A DNA stretch of 64,000 bases from Prostheceraeus crozeri (taxonomy: Eukaryota > Platyhelminthes > Polycladida > Euryleptidae), in the NCBI GenBank assembly GCA_907163375.1, contig CAJQUW010002137.1, forward strand, positions 124,001 to 188,000. The letters are read 5' to 3'. Of this stretch, positions 11,560 to 23,118 are shown piece after piece. The notes below the pieces were generated by a model. That model saw only the letters and a program-made list of their open reading frames with translations, made no database searches and had not been told where the DNA came from. Each line of letters opens with the position of its first letter. Position 1 is the first letter of the stretch. A program made the position numbers and the translations under genes.

Positions 11560-14500
11560 TTCTCATTCTTGGCTGCCACTCCCAACTCTAAGTGAGTAAC
11601 GAGAAAAACAAGTTTGAGGTTCTATAACTTTTGTAACTTCTATCATTAAAAAGGATTAACCACAGCATTAATGACCATCAACATCTCATCATAAACGCTC
11701 TTCGCTGGATCCGGGATCCGGCAGACCTCACACCCGGTGCAATCCCTGCAATGAATGCATACAAATTTGAAACAATAAGATGAGTGACCGCTCAGTTCAG
11801 TTCATGTTTCCGGTTCATCTTCGGTTTTACTTTATCGATTAGTCTCTGAGATACGGATTTTAACAGGATTGTCAAGCTTATCAATAAATTCTATTAAGAA
11901 ATCGCGAATATTCATATTGACGTCATTATGTTTAATAAAGGCATGAACCGATAAAATTATGAATTTTCCAATACGAGAAGGAACCTTTTTGTGATGAGGA
12001 TTTATCGCATTAAATCTATTGTGACCGCAAGCTCGAGGTTTTAAGTTGTCATTTAAATTAACACATCTGTCATGAGCTCGCATTTTCAGCTGATAGTCCT
12101 CGTCAACTGCACTTTTCAAGTACCGTATCTAATTTATGATTCATTGCATCGTGTTTCATTTCATCAGCATGCAGTATTTCCTCCAAATTCTTCAGCAAAT
12201 ATTGGGAGAGGCTTATGATTTTCATCGGAGTCTGCATCTAATAGTAGATTCATTCAAAGCTTCTTCCTTCACTGCCCTTGTTATTCGATTCTATTTCGAT
12301 GAGAAATAATTCGAGACTTGAAATGTATAAAGAAATATATAGAACTAAATGGTCTAATAACTTAAACGCTATTGGCGGATACTCATGTAGAACTATCAAA
12401 CAAATATAATTTATTAATCATTTGAGATTTATAAATAAGCAAAAACATCAAATTCATCAACGAGCGCTTCCGTCCGTTCTATTTCATACTCATTGATTCA
12501 TGAATAATTCATTAATTGCTTCATTAATTCATTACTCAGATTTAATCTAACCCCATCTTCTTCCCAACGCGATCACAATTATTTCTTTAGTTGCATAACT
12601 TTGATGGACGCATAAAATCTAATCCAGTGCGACCCGTGGTTCCGTCACTCTTTCATTGCAAATCTGACTAACTTATTGTTTAAAGCTAAAACATTAGGCT
12701 GAAAATCAATATTGAATACCATTGAATGTTTCCCGCAGTGGAAGAATTTTCATAGGGAAAAGTAGTGATGTTATGAACAAAAATTCAATAAATGAGCAAA
12801 ACAACGGCTCCAATTACTATGTAGAGATAAATGAATACGCCTCATAAAATAGTTTGCATAAAAGGAAAATCGACAACTTCACTCAATACTGCCGGTAAAT
12901 TGCTACCACAATCCTCAGATCATGTCGCAGGGATTTTCCCGATCAGTCAAATTCATTAGATTTACGAGACAAATAATTAATTCGTTAAAATTACTTATCA
13001 CGGTCTGTCGCCCTTTAAAAAGGCAGCATCAGGGTGACTTCAATCATCGACGGAGCACTCAAATTCAGTTCACAGTGGTCAGGCACTGGTACCTTATTCG
13101 TGTACTTTGCAGATATTCACAATTATTATCATTTATCTTTTGAATTGAAGACATTTTCGTAATTTTTTTTCAATGTATTGCCATGCTTTATTTCCAGTAC
13201 AAAAACACACATTGCTTGCTTGATTGGAGCAAGGTTTGAGGCAATTACTTTTGCATTTGCACAAATTATAGAAGTGGCTTGTTTATCTGAAGTTGACTGA
13301 AGGTCTCGTCATATCCGGGGGGTACTAAGTTGGGGCATGAATGACCAATTAAGAATTTGGATTTACACATGACTGACTGATTCCAGCCCAATGATGCAGA
13401 CGTTGACAGGTGTAGCTAAATGGAAATGCGCGCAATTCATGTGCCACTATTGTGTATTGCATGACGTTTAACTCCCATTCTAGAGGTTATATTGTTGTCG
13501 ATTTCTGTGGTGCAAATATTTTGGAATTTCTGCAATATGTTCTTGTATTCCAATTCTATGCATAGAATGTATGTAGACTTTTGTTGTAATTACTGTAATT
13601 AGTAATTGTAATCAATTGCATTGGTAGAGATGTAATTTTCAATTGCAATCAACTGCACACAAGCCTGAATGTATGGAGGCATATGAATCAAACAACTATT
13701 GTGAAATTAAAAAAAATCACATTTTTGAATTTCAATATGCTAGATGCGGTGACAGAGTCATCTCAAAATGGGAAATGAATGCCCTATAGAAGAACGCATG
13801 CACGACTTGTGAATGACCCACTGCCGTATGAATTTTAAGTGATAGTTTTCAGGATTGTCTTAAAGGGATTGAAAAGGTCCACCTAATACTGATAAGAAAC
13901 AGTCTGAGAGATTTTTGAGATTTTTGATAAAAATTTGCGATGATCATAAATGTTCTTTACACGTGCTGATAAATGTCTGAATTTATGAAGTATTTTCATG
14001 CATTTCCGACGTGAAAATAAGAATGATCAAAATTCGTGGGAGCATCGAAAGCAAACTGTAGCAACCAAATTTTTGTCATCACCTTGGTGTCCTCAACTTA
14101 CATGTATTTACTCGGTCGACATGCATGTCTCTTTCCTATTGAAAAATCCTCTCGGCGCTGTCCAACATCTCAAATGCCATCATCAGGTGTGGTCAATAAT
14201 TCAATAGCATTATCTTGTATTTGAATCAAACTCTATCGGATACGGCCTAAGTCATGTGCACAAGCTTGGAGGTCCCAAAGCTTTCATGAACCTCCGACGG
14301 AAAATAAAGTTGTCATAGAGAAATTGTCAAGACACTAATAACATTAGCTTTATTCATTTATGCATGCAGCTGTAGGCAAGGAGCAACTGCATTTCACGAA
14401 AAAGGACAGGGAAAGAGATAGAGCAAGGTTGGACCACGGGTTTTGGGTCGACCTCGGGTAAGTGATGCAAAGCTTCTACGTTTTCTGTAAAAACTTGGAT

Positions 14501-15117
14501 CTTGCATGTATATGTAATTGCATGCATCTTCGCAGTTATCTTCGTAACCCTAAACTGTCTGCGATAGCCGACAGTTATCCAAAAATGACTTTCTTACAAT
14601 TTCGTAATCTAAATATGTTTAGCCATGCGGTCACTACGCAGCTATTATATTTATTAAGTCCATAAATTTTTTGAATGATAAAATGAAAACAATTGCTTTG
14701 TTATGAGCAATGTTAAACTCAATCATAATTAAATCAAATATCTTCAATTAGTCAGTACATCAGTGTAGGTCAAATTAAAGGAAAGCTTTGTAACGCAGTA
14801 ATACGTGTACTAGGGCTACTAATTACAGTTGTTGCAGTAAATAATCGTTTCTCATATCACACTTTTCATGGGCCCTATAGGAATTTTGTCCTATAGAAAA
14901 AGAATCTTAATGTCAGCACAAAACACAAAGAATGAACTTCGCTTGCTTGATTCTATTATTCATTGAAACTTGGGCTTGGGTTTTGCAGTTTGACCAAGTT
15001 TTGACCCAAAACTTGTACCCAATACAGGTTTTTGTCCAACCTTGGATAAAGAGAGAGAGAAAGGTCAAATCTCGTCCTTCCTCGTTCCTGTCCCATTGCA
15101 CCTCTGAGAGGGTGTGG
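11560..15117. other. Unannotated AT-rich DNA
   Basis: No gene recognised. A 95-codon minus frame at 11832-12119 (starting MKSAVDEDYQLKMRAHDRC) has a protein-like composition but no motif I know. AT-rich simple stretches lie near 12480-12540 and 13580-13650. Confidence 0.45.
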
Positions 15118-15121
15118 TTAA

Positions 15122-15342
15122 CCCATTAGTGCCGAATGGCAGCTTTTCCTGCCATTTTGACGCTATCCCCAGGGCGCTCAAAGAAGTAGCCAAATTGAAG
15201 AGGAGATCAACGTGGTTCTAATGATGGCACTCTCGACCTCGTACGATGCTTGGAACGCCCACAGATTGCATTTGAATAAAATTTCATTTCATAAAAAACT
15301 CCAATTTTTTAATGATGCGCTCGTCATTAATGGATTAGGGAG
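15122..15342. mobile_element. piggyBac-like MITE, candidate
   Basis: Bounded by TTAA at 15118-15121 and 15343-15346. The left end reads CCCATTAGTGCCGA. The right end, on the opposite strand, reads CTCCCTAATCCATTAATGACGAG, so the ends match only with a small offset. TTAA targets and CCC-starting ends are typical of piggyBac. At 221 bp it is too short to code. Confidence 0.45.
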
Positions 15343-15785
15343 TTAATGTAAAGTAATTAGTGTAATACATAGAGCAATATAGTTACCAGATAGTAAATGG
15401 TGTAATATAGTCGATGTGCGTCTTCATTATACATCGTGCATATAGTGATGGTATCATCCACTTGAGAGAATCCACAATAAGTATATCCAAAGGAAAGAGC
15501 AGTTTACAAATGTAATTTTCAATTTTGAAATTACAGAGATTAGGTATCTGTCATCATTTATCATGACGATGCGCATAAATAATGTCATGTGATAATTACT
15601 GCAAGAATTCGACATGGTAGTGTCCATCTCCGGTTTTGTACGTGGGTGGCTTTCTGAGCTCCCATTTATCGTTGCCTGAATTCTATGGATGCATTTAATT
15701 ACTTCAATGATATTGCTGATGCTTTCAGAGAATTCAAAGCGGATATTCAAACCAAGTTGATATTCATTTAGCAAACAGCACGACT

Positions 15786-16458
15786 CATAGAGCAAGATAT
15801 CAGGTAGAGTGGTAACTCCGCATTTATTAAATCCCTGATGTGTATACACTTTTGATTTTATTAAATGAACTCGATGCGGATATAGTCGGTAATTGTTACC
15901 AAATGTGAGGTATGCAAATTTTTGCAGTTTTGCAGAAATTTCAACGGAATTGACTGATTATGATTATGTAATGCAGAAGGAATGATGGCATTCTAAAGAT
16001 TCTCCGTGTCATGACAGCCTTCGAAATGTAATGTTTGTTAAATAAGTAATTCGATGGGTTCCTATTAATTTCATGCTCAACCAAGAGCATTTTCATAAGC
16101 GTGATCAAATCACAGCAACCTGCCACTGGCAGAGCAAAACAACATAATCAAAGACAATGACTTCATTTAATTTTGAAAGATGTAAATGGTTCCACATCAC
16201 TATTCAGATTCTAGAAATGAAACAGTGAATAATAAAATCATGCCGGTGAAAATTGAATTAAAAACTTGAAATTTCAGCCAAGAAAGCACGAATGATATAG
16301 AGATTTTTTCATGAAGACTTTCACTATAATACGGATCATGAAATTCCCTTGATAATCAGCTCAATTTCCGCTTAGTTACGATGCTTATTAGCATAAAAAA
16401 TTTCACTGTATACAGATACTTTTGAGTCGACCCTCTACCCACGTATGCCTACTCCATG
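15786..16458 (+). mobile_element. hAT-like MITE family, copy C, with 8-bp duplication
   Basis: 673 bp; same family and orientation as copy A, but lacking about 170 bp near the right end. The ends CATAGAGCAAGATATCAGG and (opposite strand) CATGGAGTAGGCATACG are inverted matches. The flanks GCACGACT (15778-15785) and GCAAGACT (16459-16466) match at 7 of 8 bases, the duplication length of hAT transposons. Confidence 0.7.
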
Positions 16459-16469
16459 GCAAGACTGTT

Positions 16470-18765
16470 CTTCATTTCTATGCTCTAAGAAAACTCTTTT
16501 TCTGCTTGCTTGATCTACATGCACCTGCGCTACATTTTAATCCATTCATCTACACATGAGTATTTTGCCTATTGATTCAATCAATATGTACACCTGCGAT
16601 ATTACAGCACTAGACATGAGGTCTAAGACTTCATCAATCATTCGCAGCTTTTGTCAGCTATTTACTTGCGAAACGTGGAGATTCGATTCGGATGCTAATT
16701 GGATATTTGATTCCATTTGAAAATGAGACTCGAAGTAAATTGCATCAATTAGGTTCAACTGACTGCAAATTACTCCAAATATTTTCTATCAGTAAAACAG
16801 TTAAAAATTATCTGAAATCTGGGATCAAGCACCGCAGCTTCCATGCTTTCCCGTACTCACTCCGGTGCTAGTTATTGCTTATAAAGAAAGTTAATTAATG
16901 AAGTAAGTCATTGCAAATCGCCACTTTTCATTAAGTGCTGCGCATCAGAGCAACATGTGACCATGTTATGACATTGCATCATTTTAGCATGATTCGCGCA
17001 ACTTGGTCGACCTTCGTTAGCTGAAACATGCATTTCATATCAGAAGTGTATCTTTTTTTAATTGAAAAACACGCATACAAAAGTTGATAGAAATGAATAA
17101 GATGACTGATGACAAGGCGAATTGAGATATTTACAGACTGACTATAAAGTGGAGGTGAGATTAAGTAATTGACAATGAAATACGAGATGACACTGTCTGG
17201 AAGCAGAGCACATTTTCATTGATAGTTAATATGTTTGAGCAAGTCATGATATCATCTGTAAAAGTCATGCACCATCTTGCTTTTGCAATGAGAAATGTTA
17301 GGGGTTGATAAAAGCGGCATATCAAAGCAGATCAGCATATATATTCAAAATTGATAACGCACGCCACCATTCTTCTCGCCTAATTATTAAGGTGATAACC
17401 ATGCATATATGAGACAATAATATCATATCGTGATCATTAAAAAGTTCAGAAATTCGCAGTGGTGTTTAATGGTGTTTACATCGTTTAATGAACATAATTG
17501 CTTGTCTCCTCAGGAGCTTAATTTTTAATTTCATTATTGAGCTAATTGAACACATGTGACTTACTTAGCTTTTGCAGTATTCAACATTCCATTCTACTGC
17601 CAAGGAACTTGTCTTTTCTTTACGTCTGCCGCAAATCAATTACACTTATTATTATGTAGATCATAGCAGAGTTTTTAAGAAAATAGCCAGATGTTCTGAT
17701 CAGATCAGCATGTAATATACAGCTGGGCATGCTCCTGTTTTGCAATTCTAGCCGAGTGTGCGTTTAGAAGATAAGAATATCTCTCTGAGTATCTAAACAA
17801 ATTTAACCAAAAAAATCCTTAGCAGTCGTATGATACCATCGGCGGACTCCATTCTTAATTATCCTCTTCATGCAGGAAAATTTATCCTACGGAAAAGATT
17901 CAGTGGAAATTGCTTCACAGTCAATCAAAACGGATAGCGCATCATGTTGGCTAGGAGATAGACTGTTAAACAGAGTCCATACGCGCTTGGTCTACAACTA
18001 ATGCTTGATCGCACTACCAGCTAATACTGTGAATTCCGAAACTTACACGAATAGAGCATTCTATTCAGAAGGTGTACCTGACATACTCTATGTAGTGAAA
18101 CGGTTAATAAATAGATGCAGTACACAAACCTTACTGAGATCAAACCTGATGATTATTAACCAAAATCGAAGTTTGAGAGTCTGCAATTGATTATGCTGTC
18201 AGTAAAGATGGTTTTATCTGCAATTCATAATGCTTCAGCTAATCCAACTTACAAGGAGGCCTTCTTCACAAGCAAGATCATTTTTACATTATCAATTACA
18301 AGATTCACAAATAATTTCAAAGGCTGGTTAAAATACGGTCACCAAATGACTCCATCAAATCTTTTCTATGCATATTGTTGCTTGTCTGCAGTACAATATC
18401 TCTTCTACTTTTCCTGTATGGTTTTCGCTTATAGTTGCAACTCCATGCATGCTAATTGTAATGCAAGAAACAAATTACCAAAAGTTCCATAATTGGTAAA
18501 TCCTTATTTTTTGCGTTTTGCTATAAATAGGGTGTGACTTCATACTCATAGTGCAAGAAGTAGATTCGCTTGTGAAAGCCTTATGCTGCAGCACTTGTCA
18601 CGTTTGTGAAATCGGACCTTGTTTTGTCAAGCCATTTTTGTCTTATGAGTCGACAGCTAGCAAGCGACGAAATTATAAAGGATTTCAGCGCACAGCAGAA
18701 TGATTTTGTGAAGTATATTTCCAATACATCGTTCAATATAATTTGACAGCATAGAATATTGACAA
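16470..18765. other. Unannotated DNA
   Basis: No gene or clear repeat. The open frames (up to 101 codons, 18187-18492) show no motif. Confidence 0.5.
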
Positions 18766-18769
18766 TCAC

Positions 18770-19152
18770 AACTATTAAGTCAATTCAAGACACCAACACC
18801 ATTGATTCCCGACCGTGCTCACCTGATTTAGGAATCGAACCGAAGTCCGCGGTGGAGACGAGTTCACACCTTCTTCACTAGGCCACGCTGACGGTTCAAA
18901 AGGAATGCGAGTGAAGGCAGAAGTCATCTCCAAGTGACATCGACAGCTTATTGCCCTATTATTATTGACAGAATACTACCAGCATTCATGTTATAGCGAG
19001 ACAGCATATCAGCATCCCATTTGACTACGTCACACAGTAGATCGACAACAAAGGTCTGTCAAAGTACTTTGAATATCTAAAGAGAATGACAGCTATTAAG
19101 TCAATACAAGACACAAACACTCTTGCCACAAACTGCCTTTCCTCGGATCTAG
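18770..19152 (-). mobile_element. tRNA-derived SINE, head-to-tail units
   Basis: On the minus strand a box A (TGGCCTAGTG, 18877-18886) and a perfect box B (GGTTCGATTCC, 18831-18841) lie about 45 bases apart, as in a tRNA gene. They are followed by a non-tRNA body ending near ATTGACTTAATAGTTGT. Upstream on the same strand (about 19045-19152) lies the tail of a second, decayed unit, so the units are in tandem. The same family occurs at 34306-34790. Confidence 0.75.
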
Positions 19153-19154
19153 GA

Positions 19155-20435
19155 AGCTATTTGCTTACCTGAAGACAAGCACATATCAAAATTCTTTGGT
19201 GGCATGAAGCATTACTACGCCAGCCGCTGATTATGGAAGTAGTAACGTATGAATATATGTCCAAATTTTAGTAATACATTAAAATTGCTTAAAAAACTTG
19301 CAACGTCTGTGTGCTTCTTATATCCATTTGCACACAAAATTTAGTACAATATTCTACTTGGGTTTTTGAGTCATATTGGATTTCGGGTCGAATTTCAGTC
19401 AGCGATGAAAAGCTTTGGTACTCTTTTAATGATGTATTCATACTGATTAAGTCAAAAGTTGATATTTTGAATTTCGCCTTCTGTAGTATGCATAAATGGA
19501 TGCATGGCAAGTTTTGATTAATGACCAGAACTCCACATATGTAGAAGATCTTGTGGTTGTTGACTATACATGACAGTTCGTGTATATTGTGCATTTTACA
19601 TTTATATGCACTTTCACATCTTTGCGGTTATAAGGCTTCTATTTCTACCCTTGGAGCCTCAAAACCATTTAAATAGGTATTCAACAGAGATCAGATTAAC
19701 AGAGATAAATCTCGAAATCCGAAAGGAAGTGCAGATAGCTTCTGAAATTCAACCATGCATTTAATACAGCTTAATACATAATAGAGTTAAAGAATGATAA
19801 ATAATACAGTGGAAAAGCCTATCTGTCTATAAAATATCTGTTTAGATTTCTAAATGCTACGATGGAAATTTTATGATTTTGCTGTGAGCAATCTGCAATA
19901 AATGTTTAAATTGTAAATCGTAAATTACTCAACCCAGTCTAAATCAAATGTAGGCTTTGTGATGAAATATTCTATTGAATCACTTGCTAATTACAGCTTC
20001 TGCAAAGATAACATACATGTAGGCTCCAATATTTACCTTTTCTATTGAATCGAATATAATCGGACGTCCGATGGATGTCAGTCGCCTAAACAACTTGTTA
20101 AATATTTATGCTTAAGCGATTCGATTTATTTAGGCTAGGATCGTGCCTGCATTAGCAATGATAAATATTATGAAGAATGATGACTATTCATATCATATTC
20201 AACGAATATTATTGAAAACAGAAATTCACATCGCAATCACACTTGAATTGCTAGTAATTAAAAACTGTCTCTTAGAAGAAGTGCTGGGTAAGGCAGATGG
20301 AAATTGAAAACCACTATTTCATTTGGGAGTTATGTTCAACCGTGAAATATTGCTTGTTATGATCAACCAAATGATTGATGATTTTTCGTGATATAACTTG
20401 TCGAAGTCAGTTAAACGACGAAAACTGCAAGCAAT
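19155..20435. other. Unannotated DNA
   Basis: No gene or repeat recognised. Confidence 0.5.
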
Positions 20436-20440
20436 AAAAC

Positions 20441-21354
20441 TATCATTTGTTGTTGCTTATAAGTTGAAATTATTGAAATAATGTTATTTTTCAGTTTTTC
20501 TACTCACAAAAATTAATGTAATTTGTCAATATATATTTTGCCGATCTGGCCTTGTCAATTGTAATATAAAGAAATCCTATGTCAAAAATGTTTTGGAAAT
20601 AAAATGCTACATCATCTGAAATCTTTACACTGAATTACAAATTATCACTGTTATTATTGATATCTAACAAATATGCACATATACCACAGTTCATTGATAG
20701 TCGAAGTTCCATAGTTCATAGCTTACATTTTATTATCATCCTATATCTCCTTAGCTTTTCTGTATTGTCACCGTTGGCATGTTTGGTTGGTACATACAGA
20801 AACCTAAGGAGATATAGGATGATAACAAAATGTGAGCTATGAACTATGGAACTGCGACTATCAATGAACTGTGGTATATATGCATATTTGTTTGATATCA
20901 ATAATGCATGATTTTGCAGGGCTTTCTATGTCCACAGGTAAATAAGTTCCACGAAGCAGGTAATTATTTTCCTGGCTGGAAATTATTAACCTGGTGCAGA
21001 CTTCTATGAAAAAAGCTTGCATTATAACAGATAATACATAGATTTCTTCGGTCATTATTTGTCATGATAACCTCGAGCCTTCGGCTTTCGGTGATTATAG
21101 CAATAATGACCTCAAATCTATGCATTATGTATTACATAATAACAGTGATAATTTGTAATTCAGTGTAAAGATTTCTCAGATGATGTAGCATTCGATTTCC
21201 AAAACATTTTTGACTTAGGATTTCTTTATATTACAATTGACAAGGCCAGATCGGCGAAATATATATTGATAAATTACATTAATTTTTGTGAGTAGAAAAA
21301 CTGAAAAATAACATTATTTCAATAATTTCAACTTATAAGCAACAACAAATGATA
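20441..21354. mobile_element. Palindromic MITE split by a second palindrome
   Basis: The outer arms 20441-20658 and 21137-21354 are inverted copies, flanked by TA (TA-TCATTTG ... CAAATGA-TA). The inner part of the right arm continues as a hairpin centred near 21072. The left arm is interrupted near 20655 by a second long hairpin (arms about 20651-20755 and 20802-20907, loop about 47 bases) plus about 110 bases with a smaller hairpin (20970-21005). The simplest reading is one hairpin element inserted into another. Confidence 0.7.
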
Positions 21355-21359
21355 TCAAA

Positions 21360-22735
21360 GTTTTTCTTTATCAAATCAATAGAAATAACAAAACATTAAT
21401 AAAACTATCCCTGGCCTGTAATAGCAATAGTTCGAGCGCGGAAAACTGCAAAACTTTTCCCAACAAGTTTTCGAATTTGCAGATCCGGTCAAGTGAAGAC
21501 ATTGCAGGATTTTGAATGATTTGGTTACATTGAAGGCTACTGATTTTAAGAAATACTCCATTAGCTAAAACATATACCAATTTTGAGTAATTACCCAAAT
21601 GTTAGAAACCCTGTCGTAGTGCTATTGCATTCACTGGAAGAAACACAAAAGCGAGAAGTCTTCAGAGGTCCATAATTTTTGTCATTTTTTCTATTTTAGC
21701 AATTTCCGATCATGCAATTCATCAAGGCATCAAGAGACTATTTCTACCATTTTGAAATGAATAATTTCATTTTTGTATCAAATTATTGATATGATTCCTT
21801 TGCACTTGCAGAGAAATATAGAAAATTGCTTTTACTTTACAGTGTAATTGCTCCCATGATTGACAAATCAGGCAGTCGACGATACAATTTTCCATTAACC
21901 GCCATCAGAATATTGAGAAAATCTGATAATCTATCGATATCCCACGCTTTTAGATAACTCTATTGAGCATTTAGGGTTAAAAGAAAATCTGTCGATGAAA
22001 TGGGAAAACAAAATTGACTCCTAAACTTAGTTATCCTCTTCAAAATTAGATTACGATGTTTTGTCTGTTGTTAGAGACAGATTATAATTACTATGCCAAT
22101 ATTGAATTAGTCTCAATGTTCTGTTGATAATAGAATTGTTCAATATTCGTCTCTAAGCTGAAGTTTCCTTTGAATAAAAGTTGTCTCAAATTTGTTGAGA
22201 AAATAATGGAGTCTGACATTTCTGGAATCTGATATTTTCTAACTATTTGTAGTGTCTCCTTTTTCCTTGCATGAATCTTTTGCGCAGTCTTTTCCTCATT
22301 GAAATTAATCATTAGGTCAGTTAATTACATGGTCAAATGAAGTAATCATGAAAGTTGTGATAGTTGAGAGTGAGACCATTGTTAGGCTTGCTGTTCTACC
22401 ACGCATCATTTTTAGGTCACTATCTAAAAATCATTGAAACCAAGAAAGTGTAGAATTCAATTTCATAATGATTCATATTTTATTAAAGAATATATCAGTA
22501 TCATTAAAATAAGTCAAGTCTAACAAATATCATTGCTTGTCTAGGCCACAGAATTAGATTCTTTTAGCGAATCACTTTGCTAGAAGTGAAAACTGATTCA
22601 AAGCGATGGCACATGCAGGAACTAAGCAAGTGGGCAAAAAGAAGTTTGTAATACCTTGCAGAGCTAGGAAAAACAATCGTCAAAGCCAATCAAATGCGAG
22701 TACAAGCAAGTTGAAAATGGATAATCAAAATAACC
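21360..22735. other. Unannotated DNA
   Basis: No gene recognised; the small frames (up to 75 codons) show no motif. Confidence 0.5.
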
Positions 22736-22744
22736 CAAACGGAC
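22736..22744. repeat. Left 9-bp target duplication of foldback element
   Basis: CAAACGGAC, repeated at 29910-29918. The two bases after it (AT) also match, so a reading of up to 11 bp is possible. Confidence 0.75.
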
Positions 22745-23118
22745 ATGTCGTTGAAGTTAGCACCAACTTCAACACCAACTTTTTGAATAGAGTTTGTACA
22801 GAATAGGAAACCACATGTTTAGGTACTACTGATGACGCAGAGTTTGTACAGCCAAAAAGTTTTCCAAAATTCGAACTCCTTCACCTTCAAAATTCAAATT
22901 TAAATTCGAAAAATTGGTGCAAGTATTGGTGCTACATGGTTAGCGAGTTTGTACAGCATTCCGATGGAAAAATTTAGATACAAGAGCAAAAACCTGAGTT
23001 TGTACAGCAACTTCCAGCACTTTCCTTACACGAACAACCGGAAAAAACCGCCAAAAACCGATTTTTTTCAAAAAATGATAAGATTTTCCAGAAAAGTTCT
23101 TGGTGCTACATGGAAAAT
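22745..23118 (+). repeat. Left inverted-repeat head
   Basis: Unique terminal part of the left arm. The outermost bases form a small hairpin themselves (GTTGAAGTT, six bases, AACTTCAAC). The 12-mer GAGTTTGTACAG occurs here at 22790, 22840, 22945 and 22996. The inverted counterpart is about 29537-29909. Confidence 0.85.
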
